DNA from: Roridomyces roridus
Lineage: Eukaryota > Basidiomycota > Agaricomycetes > Agaricales > Mycenaceae
Length of the DNA stretch: 64,000 bases
Assembly (NCBI GenBank): GCA_029378245.1
Contig: JARKIF010000171.1
Location: 1 to 64,000 of the forward strand
Direction of reading: 5' to 3'
Shown: one piece after another, positions 55,639 through 64,000 of the stretch
Layout of the letters: each line of letters opens with the position of its first letter
How positions within the stretch are numbered: position 1 is the first letter of the stretch
Notes under the pieces: model-generated
Seen by the model: the letters and a program-made list of their open reading frames with translations, nothing else
Databases searched by the model: none
What the model was told of the DNA's origin: nothing
Translations under genes and position numbers: made by a program

Positions 55639-57297
55639 ATGGCTACTACTGCTCTCCGCCGACTCAAGCAGCTGTTCAGCGGGTTATCCGCGCCGCCGGC
55701 GCCTCCGACCTACGTCGCCCCACCGGCTTCGAACGAGAAGTGTGCGTCCCACTGGCGTTACTCCTTCCTAATGCTCATGAAATACCAGTGGAATACGCTG
55801 ACCTCACGATTATCGACCTCGCCACGGCGAGCACGGAAGCTGGGCGGAAGGAGCTTGCAGGGCAACTCGTTCAGGCTATGACCACGAATGGGTTCTTCTA
55901 CGTCGTGAATCATGGGTATACGCAGGAGCAGGTGTGTTTCAAGTTCGTATCTTTATACAAGCTGTTCTGAGGACTTTGGGACAGACGACGCGCGTGTTCA
56001 GTATCGCGAACCTGACGTTCGACGCTGTGGGTGAGGACGAGAAGAAGACGTATATGGGCAAGTCGGAGTCGGTGTATGAGGGGTATAAGCCAAGGCAGAC
56101 TTGGGTAAGTGAAGGGTTTCTTCCGAAGTTCCCGCTATGTACTACTGAATGGTTTCCGATAGAAAATCGAAGACGGGGTCCAAGATCAGATCGAGCACTA
56201 CAACAGTCGGGTTTTCTATTCTTCTTCTGGTGCGAGATCGCTGAGGAAGAGGGTATTTAGTTAACCGCCACGTGCGCCAACGCGCGCATCCCGAGGCCCT
56301 GCGACCCTATCTGCGAGAAGTCGAGGCGTTTGCGCGGCACAATCACTTCAATGTTCTGTATCCGATTCTCAGGTACGTCGTCCGTCTGTTCCCAGGAAGA
56401 TTTGCGTCGATCGTGGTGAACAGACTAATGGCTATCGGTCTCGAGCTGCCGGAAGAGGAGCTCGTGAAGCAACACAAGTTTGAAGCTGCTGGAGAATCGT
56501 CCGGTATGCGGATTCAAATACTTCCCATGCTGATGTAATTCACGCACCCCAAAAGTTAGATTCATGAAATAGTAGGTTGGTTCCGAGGGGCTGGGCTCAA
56601 GATCGCTTATGATTACAGCTATCCGCGCTCCGAGGATGAAGAGCAGCGCACGAAAAAGGTGTGGCTGAAAGGACACACGGGTACGTTGTACTTCTCTCCC
56701 TCTTTGATTGCTCACGACGAGAGATAAGATATCGGCTCGGTGACGATCTTGTGGTCGCAACCTATCGGGGGCCTGCAGATTCTCTCCCCGGACGGAGCAT
56801 GGCGGTGGGTTCGACACATGGATAACGCCCTTGTACGTTTACCTGATCGTTTGGGAATTCCCCTCAATGAAAGCGAGCCTGTTATAGGTCATTAACGCGG
56901 GAGACGTACTAACCTTCCTTTGCGGAGGGTATTATCCTGCTACGCGTCACCGGGTACGTAACGCGTCGAATCTTCTGCCACACGAGCCTGATCCTGATCC
57001 TCGGTTTCCATCCAGGTCATCCAGCCTCCTGCAGACCAAGTCGGGCTCCCCCGCGTCGGGGTGTTCTACTTCTCGATGGCAAACGACGACGTGAAGCTCT
57101 TTCCACACGAGCAAAGTCCGGTCCTTCAGCGGGTGGGTGTTCAGCGGCTGTGTGCTAATGAGGACGCTCCGACGATGGAGGAGTGGCGGAAGAATCGTAC
57201 CATTGCGTATGGGAGCAGTCAGTTGATTCCGAGCTTGCGCGAGAAGGGGGTTGAGGAGGAGTTTATCAGTGGGGTGCTCGTGAAGCATTATAATTGA
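55639..57297 (+). CDS. 2OG-Fe(II) dioxygenase, isopenicillin-N-synthase-like
   Basis: Cytosolic oxidoreductase that uses 2-oxoglutarate and Fe(II); substrate unknown. It is a multi-exon gene (about nine exons) starting MATTALRRLKQLFSGLS. N-terminal DIOX_N domain (IIDLATAS...NGFFYVVNHGY, then KSESVYEGYKPRQTW). The catalytic jelly roll has the iron ligands GHTDIGSVTIL (His and Asp) and ATRHRVIQP (His), with the 2OG-binding Arg in PRVGVFYF. The intron at about 56573-56624 rescues an apparent in-frame stop (ATG AAA TA|g), giving VRFMKYYPRSEDEE. Stop TGA at 57295-57297. Enzymes of this type occur in secondary metabolism and detoxification. Confidence 0.85.
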
Positions 57298-57496
57298 CCA
57301 ACAACTTGTGCGTATTTCGGAGAAATTTATAAACGGCTCAACGCCTGTTTGTTCACCTTGGCTCGACTGCCGGCAATGCGGCATCATGATGTGCTCCGCA
57401 AATCCGGATCATCAAAGGAAGATTGATATCTCTCTTGAGTCTCTTCTTCCTCGCCATCTCAGTCTTTTCTGGTCTCGGTCTCGTTTCGCCCAAGAC

Positions 57497-58300
57497 ATGC
57501 ATCCTTCTCTCAGCGCAGCCGCATTGCGTCACTTACCCCTTTCACTTCGAGTACGAGCGTCTCCCACTCGGGTTCATCGGCCAGTTTCTGATTCTTGCTT
57601 TTTGATAGAAGGCAGCATCTGTTGCCCTCGGCGGCACGCCTGCGGACTTCCAGAAGATGGTCGGGGAGGCCATCGAAGTCCCTGCATCCATGTGGGAGCT
57701 GCTGCTGCCTGTATTCTACGCCCACCTCAATCCGATCAAGGCGCAGCAGCTGCAGCAGCGGGACTCGGAGGTACTGGGACCAGCGGACACAGAACTCGTG
57801 GTTCTCGCCTTTCTCGCGGTTCAGGGTCTTTCGGCGATACATGAAATACCGGGAGGAGCCTGTCCCGACCTTTGGCCTGGTCTTTGGCAGTGGTCCCAGC
57901 TCATCACGAAATACAACTATTGCCTGCCCGGGTCCGTGATCAAGCATTCGAGGGAGGTGAGTGCAAATTCACTGATAGTTTCTCGAATTTGTACGAAAGG
58001 CACCCTCCTTAGGGCCCTATCCTGGCGTTTGTCGTCTTGGGGCGGATCTACAAGTCCTGTGACGACGACTGCGCGAAAATCATCGCCGCCGAGCCAGGAA
58101 TCCGAGTAACGGTAGCCAAAGTGTGGGCTCTTCTCTCACGGAAGAACGGGTGGACGCCTAGCCTGCAGGTCGATGCATATGATGTCGTGCTGCATTTCCT
58201 TCGCTTTGGAATGAATATCCAGAACCGCCAGCACCATGACGACCTCGTCGAGGGAAGCGGCGGAAACCTCATGCATCAGCCTTGTACTCATTTCCGTTGA
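57497..58300 (+). CDS. Truncated MYND-family-like protein
   Basis: Three exons (57497-57550, 57609-57956, 58013-58300), 229 aa. The start MHPSLSAAALRHLPLSLR joined to KAASVALGGTPADFQKM resembles the N-terminal helical region of the large Agaricomycete family that ends in a MYND zinc finger, as does the segment GPILAFVVLGRIYK. No Cys/His cluster of a MYND finger follows, and the frame stops at 58300 after a region that looks frame-shifted (a better-looking continuation, ISLVLISVDRS, lies in another frame). It is probably a decayed or shortened member. Function unknown. Confidence 0.5.
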
Positions 58301-58481
58301 CCGTTCTCCTGGCATTGTATGCACGGGGACTGAACTCTCAGTACATTCTGCTGGACTGGGTGCGTTGACATTTCGCTTATTCCTGATACAACCGACGAAT
58401 ATACACAGACTGCCTCTCTCCAGGCAGAGTAAGAAACACGGGATACACCGGAAGACCTCGCGAATTTGGCAGCACGATACC

Positions 58482-61400
58482 TCAGGGAAATTTATCCGAC
58501 ACTTTCATCCAAGCCCTGTACGCCGCTGATGCCTGTGCATCCGAGTCCGCAGACGAATCCGGCTTGGTAGCCTCGATATGATACAAGGCGGGGAAGATCG
58601 AGCGCAGGAAGTTGGCCACGCGCTGCCATTCCTTCCTCTGCCCACCGATGGGCGAATATTCGACGACGAAGTATCGGAGTGTATTCTGGGAAACTCGACG
58701 GTGTTTGTTTCCCTCTGGCGCAAGTTGCAATTTCGGGACGTCCGTGGCATCAAAAAGCAAGCAGAGATATCGGAGCAGAGGGCAGTGCTCTGCAAAGGCG
58801 TAGACACCGTCGAACGTCATCCGAGGTGTGATACGGTGTGCTGCGTCGCAAGGAAACGCCAACAGCTCGATGCACGGCCAAGCGCGAGCCATGTCGAGGG
58901 CGACAGCGTCGTCCATGTCCACGGCGACAGTGTGGTTGAGCCAGACATGGACGAGGTTCCGGAAGCAGAAGAGCGTCCTCAGATCGTCGCCTGATACCAC
59001 GTAGAGATTGAGTTGGGTTGGAGTCAAGGGCCCCGCATTCGGAGGACTGCCCATTGAGATTTTCTCGAGTAGCGTATGGGTACAGTTCGATGCGAGCGCA
59101 GCGTACAGCTCTCGGAACAGCTGTTTGGTAGGGTATGTACGCCAGCGGCGGGCGAAAAGACTGAACTCGACCAGCGACCTGCCTGTCTGCCCGAGGAGGT
59201 TCGGCGCAGCCTCTATGGACTCGCATTCAAATATGCGGAGGGCAGGAAAGCAAGGCAGATCTCTTGGGCGCGGAGGGACACGAGGGGGCGCTGTAGACAT
59301 CACCCAAAGGTAACGAAGCCGCGGAAGTCGACAGAGGTGGTTGAACGCCTTTAAATCCAGACAAGGGACAACGAGCGTTTCAAGATCGTGCAATGTGCAG
59401 ACGAATGTGGAAATGGATAGATCGGGGGCAGCGCCGCAGACGCTGACGTTTTTCAAGCCGGGCAATTTCCTTGGCAGTGTCTCGAGTATGGTGAAATCAG
59501 GAGCGTAGTCCGACATAAAATGGAGCCCGGTGATTCCCGGTGACAAAAAGAGGTGGATGCGATGAAAAAGTTCCATGTCATTGAAAGTCTGCCAGTCGAG
59601 GATCTCGAGTCTGGGGAAGATGGTGCCTTTGGAAAATGTGGCAGCAAGGCTGTCATATACGGCTCTGGGGGGGTAGGGTACGTTGAATTTCAACCTAGTT
59701 TTAACCACGCGGTACGTTGAGTTTCACTGAAGCCTACGTTGATTTTCACCGGGCCTACGTTGATTTTCACCTCCAGATTACGTTGAAATCTACGTCGATA
59801 ATCAACGTGATATGGCCAAAATCACTGCTCCTTCCACATGAGGTTCCCAGTGAATCTCGACGTGATTTACGTTGAATTGGGTAAAACTGCCAGCACTGCA
59901 GCACCCCATATACACTCTCACTAAAGCCTCATTCGGGCAATTAAAAGGGGAAAAGAACAAGTGCATTGAATGAATATTACAGCTAAACTAACTAGTTACA
60001 GGTGGAGGCTGACCAACCCGTATACGAAGGCGGGGCCCGCCCGCGAGGACGGACGACAGCAGTGGGGCGTGAGGAAGGCGAAAAGGCAACGGGGGAGCAA
60101 GCGGCGGCAACACCTTGAACTTGGATGGGGTACAGACTGGTGCAGATTCGGACTTGACAAACTCGACAAAGTCGAAAGCCAAAGATTTGATGCACTTCAT
60201 GAGTTGAGCGTGTGGCGAAACATCTTGCATGGGAATGGCAGAGTGAAGCAGCAGGAACGGAGGTCTTCAAATATGAGCAGCGTGCAACTTCAAGACCACG
60301 GCAGAGCAAGCTTCGAGCGGCGACGTTGGCGTTGACATGGTGGTCGGCGTGATTTGAGAAACCGTGGGGCTTGGGCTTCATTTTGCGATTCGTTGACAGC
60401 GGAAGACGGCGCGTTGTTGCTGCGTTGCGATAGCCGGTAGTAACACCGGTGAGTGGATAACGGCACCGTCACCAAGGGCCGACGGGAAGCGCGATGGGGG
60501 CGGCGGCTGCGGACGCAGAGGGTCTCTGGATGAAGGGAGTAGGCCTGGAGCGGGGGAAGGTTTTGACGGCGAGAGTGATATAGAAGCGTGGCCCTGGGGA
60601 AGGCAGACAGCCGGCGGGCGGCACGTGGTAGGCTTGAGACGTGCAGTGGTCAGCGGCTGCGGACGCAGAGAGGGTGCAGGCGGGCATGAGCATGGGGAGC
60701 GAGCGGGAGATCTGAGACGACGTCCTGAGGGCGAGGGTGGCATTCAAGACAGTGGTCTGGGGCTCGCCGGGTCGGAGGTGAGCGGTATGAGATCGCGTGA
60801 CGGCGGTGTGGACGAGGTGGTGGCAGCTGGGGGAAGTCGAGGCTTGCGTGAGGACGTGGAGGAAAGGAAGAAAAAAGAGCAAGGAAATCACGCCACGTCG
60901 CAATGGCGCAATATCGGTACTCGGTCACTGATCCGGTCGGAGTTTGAAGGACTTGAGACAACTGTCGTGATCAGGTCTCCAAGGAAAATTGTGAGTTCGG
61001 TTAGGGCCCAAGATGGACACGTACCGAGTGGAGCCGAGGGCAATTGGCTTCACCTTCATTGGGTTGAAACCTGGGCATGTTAATGAAGTGCCATGAAATT
61101 CAACGTAGAACGGGTTGAATCAGAATTCAACGTAAATTCAACAGTGAATCAAAATCACCGGAAGTCAACGGAAGATACGTTGATAGTTGGTATTCACCAG
61201 GAATTACGTTGAATTTCAACGTGATGCAGCTCCATAGTGCGGCTGATGTCTCGCTGTGGACGTGACGATCCTTGAAAGATCTCACTCGTCGAGCATAGAA
61301 AATGAAGCGATCCCAGTCAGAAGCACTCGGTGTGCGGGAAAGCCTCTAGGAAGATTTCGGTGAGTCGGAGAAGTGGCAGACAGCCAGCACTATCACTCAC

Positions 61401-61724
61401 AATCGCCAGTGAGATATGCTCATCCCTCCAATTCGCGTCATTCAAACTCGCGTCGCTATCCTGGTCGGAATGAATCTCGAAGATGTACCAGAGGTCGCTC
61501 GGCATGGTACGGAGTAGATGTAGAAGGGTGCCCTGAAACCTCCAAAGAGCATCCAAGGCGGGGTCCAAGAAAGTCGTGCACGTTCTGGCGAGACGGGAGA
61601 GATCACTACAACGACGTGGATACTGCTGAACGGGAAGTCCATCCTGCAATTCAGAGGGGCCAGCTCGGGAAATCTGAGCACACATACATCGCACTATCTC
61701 GTCAATTTCAAGTGCGTGGTGCAT
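58482..61724 (-). pseudogene. F-box/LRR protein gene split by a TIR element
   Basis: Exon 1 (61724-61401) encodes MHHALEIDEIVRCMCAQI and LARTCTTFLDPALDALW, an F-box region of the basidiomycete type. After a GTGAGT...CTAG intron, exon 2 (from 61346) continues ASDWDRFIFYARRVRSF...AALWSC and is then interrupted at about 61224. The body resumes at about 59671 (PPRAVYDSLAATFSKGTIFP) and runs as a leucine-rich open frame to 58482. Without the insertion the protein would be about 540 aa. Unless the element is spliced out, the gene is inactive. The LRR part shows no other lesion, so the insertion is probably young. Confidence 0.7.
59672..61224. mobile_element. 1.55-kb TIR element with ACGTTGA subterminal repeats
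   Basis: The left end has acgttgaatttcaac and three further copies of acgttgattttcac-like motifs (59690-59830). The right end has the matching set in both orientations (61095-61222), ending gaattacgttgaatttcaac. The GC-rich core (60000-60900) has only low-complexity frames, including a repeated gcggctgcggacgcagag (60505 and 60655). It interrupts an F-box gene. No exact target duplication could be fixed, so the class is open. Confidence 0.6.
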
Positions 61725-62120
61725 TTCGGGCCTGGGCGTCGTTACTGAAATGGATCTCGCCCGATCTATACTGGCAGAATGGGCGTCGAGGGGGCGACGC
61801 AAGACAGGGACGAGACTGGAGCGCGCAAATGTGGCTGAATGCGCGGCGACAGACTGAGAGAGGAAGCAGGTCGGGATGACCAAGCACTGATCGGAAACGG
61901 GTTGATCCGGTGTGATACAAAAATTCGCAATGCAAACAAAAGAACTTCATCCAGATCTACTACTCCGCATATTTGCCAACAACGCCGAATGCCCCGCACG
62001 AACGGGGGACGGAGCCAGAATCGGAGCGGATTTCGTATTGCGCAGTATACCGCCCATGACTCGCATGACATCCTTCAAAAGCCGAATAACAGTCATAGCC
62101 AACAACCCACCAACTTGAGA
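61725..62120. other. Intergenic upstream of the split F-box gene
   Basis: No gene is recognised. It must hold the former promoter of the F-box gene and the 3' end region of hydrolase 2. Confidence 0.4.
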
Positions 62121-63230
62121 TTACACAAATAGCAGTGCCTTGTCAAACCCCAGAAACTGTTCGACAAATCCAACAAGGGTTTCAAACGGCCCCTGTGCAA
62201 AGAAATCAAGATTCAAATCATGCCCGCTCCCCTGCGCCACGACGAGGTCAAAACTCCGGGCCGCAGGCCACAACACTCGTTCCGCCTTGGTCAAGGCCTC
62301 CACGTCCTGACACTGATTCCCAGCTACCCCTCCGGCACAGAGAATCTGGTCCGACGAGCCCACGACTTTGGCCACAGGCCCAGTGTACGGCGCCGCGAGC
62401 GACGTCGTGGGCGTCTGGAAATACGTCGACACGGATCCCACGTCCTTTGTGAAATTGTCGAAAACAAGCATCCGAGACGAAAAGGTCGTTGTGTCGGGTG
62501 AGTAGAACAACGATCGGTTGTTGGTTGAGATGTATCCTGGGTCGAGGGCGGCCCAACGCTCGGGATCGACGGTTCGTGCGCTGAATAGGAATTCGGAGGA
62601 GGGCGGGGGGAGGATGTTGGGTGGCACGATGAGCGAACCCGTGAGCAGGAGTCCATCAAAGGGGGATTCGGCGCCTTCGAGGACGGCACCAAAGTGCAGG
62701 AGGATGGAACCTGCGCTGTGCCCTATACCAATGACTTTATTGAACGGTGGGAGACCCGGACGGAGGGGCGTCTGTTTGAGGTAGCGTGCGACCTGCGAGA
62801 CGGCCGCGGACGTGGTGGGGTATTGCACGTCAGAGGCGTTCATGGGGCGGGAGCTGAGGCCGACTCCGAGCCAGTCGATTGCCAGGGAGGGTAGCCCACG
62901 GACGCAGGAAAAATCCGCGTAAGAGTAGTTGCGGAACTCTTCCGTGGGAGGAGACCAATATTGGCTCGTATATGTGATTCCGTGGACGAGAAGCTGGACG
63001 ACATCGGGAGACACGGTATTGGGCTGGCAAAAGACGCCATAAATAGTGTATATCTCGTCGACTCGGCGGAGATCGCTCGCGTTGCTTTTAAGCCCTCCGA
63101 ACTGATCTGTAGAGTCCTTGGGAACCAGGGCATCGACGTGAACGGGTATGAAATGAGATGAGCAGGTGCAGGCGAGAGCGAAGGAGGTCTGGATGCCCGA
63201 AAGCAATACGGCAAGAGTGGGGAGATACAT
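62121..63230 (-). CDS. Secreted alpha/beta hydrolase 2
   Basis: Paralogue of the hydrolase at 51216, here uninterrupted, 369 aa from the ATG at 63230. The signal peptide is YLPTLAVLLSGIQTSFALA followed by CTCSSH and HVDALVPKDSTD. Catalytic features are LLVHGITY, nucleophile elbow GIGHSAGS, and a His in GSGHDLNLDFF. It has lost, or never had, the intron of its paralogue, and lacks the second copy of the VPTDPT motif. A longer in-frame ATG at 63341 exists, but the start at 63230 begins the signal peptide. Extracellular ester hydrolysis is inferred; substrate unknown. Confidence 0.82.
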   Translation of the reverse strand: MYLPTLAVLLSGIQTSFALACTCSSHFIPVHVDALVPKDSTDQFGGLKSNASDLRRVDEIYTIYGVFCQPNTVSPDVVQLLVHGITYTSQYWSPPTEEFRNYSYADFSCVRGLPSLAIDWLGVGLSSRPMNASDVQYPTTSAAVSQVARYLKQTPLRPGLPPFNKVIGIGHSAGSILLHFGAVLEGAESPFDGLLLTGSLIVPPNILPPPSSEFLFSARTVDPERWAALDPGYISTNNRSLFYSPDTTTFSSRMLVFDNFTKDVGSVSTYFQTPTTSLAAPYTGPVAKVVGSSDQILCAGGVAGNQCQDVEALTKAERVLWPAARSFDLVVAQGSGHDLNLDFFAQGPFETLVGFVEQFLGFDKALLFV

Positions 63231-63561
63231 GCTTTCCCTGGCCGCGGTGAGGTGCAGGCAGTTATTTAAATTGGAGGCGCGGAAGGCCGCGATTCTGTAG
63301 TTGGAAGCAGGCCGTAAGGGGTTTATATATCTTGTTCGCACTTTCTGCGCAGATTGCTTCGACGGAAGATTGGTACGGCATGGCGGCCGCGTGGAATAGA
63401 GGCGGAGTTGCTAAATAGGTCCAAGTTTGACACGGCGATTGAGTACTAGGCACCTCAGGAGTTGTTCAGTGGCCGCAAGGGCCGTAATGGCGGCAGTTCA
63501 TCCTCGGAGTCTCTAGCAAGGGAAATTATTATGAGCCGAGTCGGTTTACTGGGAGCCGGGC
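63231..63561. promoter_or_regulatory. Promoter region of hydrolase 2 with TATA box
   Basis: On the minus strand TATATAAA lies at 63322-63329, about 92-99 bp upstream of the ATG at 63230. The rest of the stretch has no recognised feature and borders the 3' end of NACHT 3. Confidence 0.45.
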
Positions 63562-64000
63562 TTACGAGTCTGAATCTCCCTCTCCGTAGTTTGCGGCTTC
63601 GCTTGAATCTGGCACATCATCCAAACTTGCGAGGTTGGCTTCCACCAAGTGTTTCTCCCAGTCTGCGACGATATCGCTGGAACACCCGGGAAATTCCTGC
63701 ACGATTGAATAAGACTCCTGGTGTTTAAATATTGTCCGGGACTAAATTGCTAACCTTGAGCCAATCCAGGACGTGGTTGATGATCCATTGAGGGTACCAA
63801 AGAACCTTCGGACACTGGAGCGTACTGCATGTAGGAACAAACTGAAAGGTGCAGAAGGCATCCAGGAGCTCGGGATCGAACGAAGGGGATTCCAAGATGG
63901 CTAGACTCCACAGACTGTCCCCTCGGAAATAGTCCCTTCAGCTTTCGTGTCAGCAGAGCAAACTTTGGACGCGTGCACATACCATGTTCTTGCTGGGAGT
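63562..64000 (-). CDS. NACHT-domain NLR-like protein 3, C-terminal part
   Basis: Partial gene running off the right edge. Exons seen: 63983 to beyond 64000, 63935-63755, and 63696-63562, with introns at matching positions to NACHT 1 and 2 (after LPARTW and after WLK). The sequence DSLWSLAILESPSFDPELL aligns with DLWSLAVSKCLLSEPELL of NACHT 1, and the end (CSSDIVADWEKHLVEANL) fits the conserved terminal helix. The stop is TAA at 63562-63564. The NACHT domain itself is outside the window, so the family call rests on the C-terminal domain and intron phase. Confidence 0.75.

Noticed and set aside
56573..56624. In-frame TAG in the 2OG oxygenase as a nonsense mutation
   Set aside because: The TAG spans an exon end and a GT donor; splicing to the next AG gives VRFMKYYPRSEDEE, as conserved in the family.

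Overview
The window reads as nuclear DNA of an Agaricomycete (mushroom-forming basidiomycete). The evidence is dense coding with many introns of about 45-60 bp, NACHT-type NLR proteins carrying the basidiomycete N-terminal motif (MFNNSSNFQ...GGNFY), F-box proteins, a GPI-type chitin deacetylase, and heavy nested transposable-element load. A repeat-rich Agaricales genome is likely, but the species cannot be named from sequence alone.

Left third (1-23.9 kb): repeat-dominated. Two clusters of tRNA-like repeats, hAT-type MITEs, solo LTRs and Helentron-like elements surround a tandem duplication of a NACHT-ankyrin NLR gene. Copy 1 (4467-7303) is nearly whole and has one single-base frameshift in its ankyrin repeats. 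Copy 2 (10370-19410) is split by a small TIR element, which itself took a 5.2-kb LINE with a perfect 14-bp target duplication.

Middle (24-40.6 kb): a segment encoding a bZIP regulator, an ACR3-type arsenite efflux pump, an MFS transporter and a convergent NACHT gene is present twice in the same orientation. The right-hand copy (31043-40569) is intact. The left-hand copy (24400-29860) is a ruin: bZIP with a nonsense codon and a frameshift, ACR3 almost wholly deleted, MFS broken by stops and by a 2.4-kb insertion that itself holds a MITE and a Helentron-like element.

Right third (40.8-64 kb): mostly intact genes. F-box 1 is divergent from NACHT 1, and F-box 2 is convergent with NACHT 2. Between the two pairs lies a secreted chitin deacetylase. 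Further right are two paralogous secreted alpha/beta hydrolases, which bracket a GH47 alpha-mannosidase, a 2OG-Fe(II) oxygenase, a truncated MYND-family protein and an F-box/LRR gene split by a TIR element. A third NACHT gene of the same family runs off the right end.

Biologically, the clearest functional module is the arsenic cassette: a bZIP regulator downstream of ACR3, analogous to yeast ARR1/ARR3, with a divergent MFS exporter. The second theme is a diversifying NLR neighbourhood of three NACHT genes with one shared architecture, two NACHT-ankyrin copies, and repeated F-box partners. Exon boundaries were inferred by eye from splice consensus, reading frame and family conservation; the exon sums I checked keep frame.
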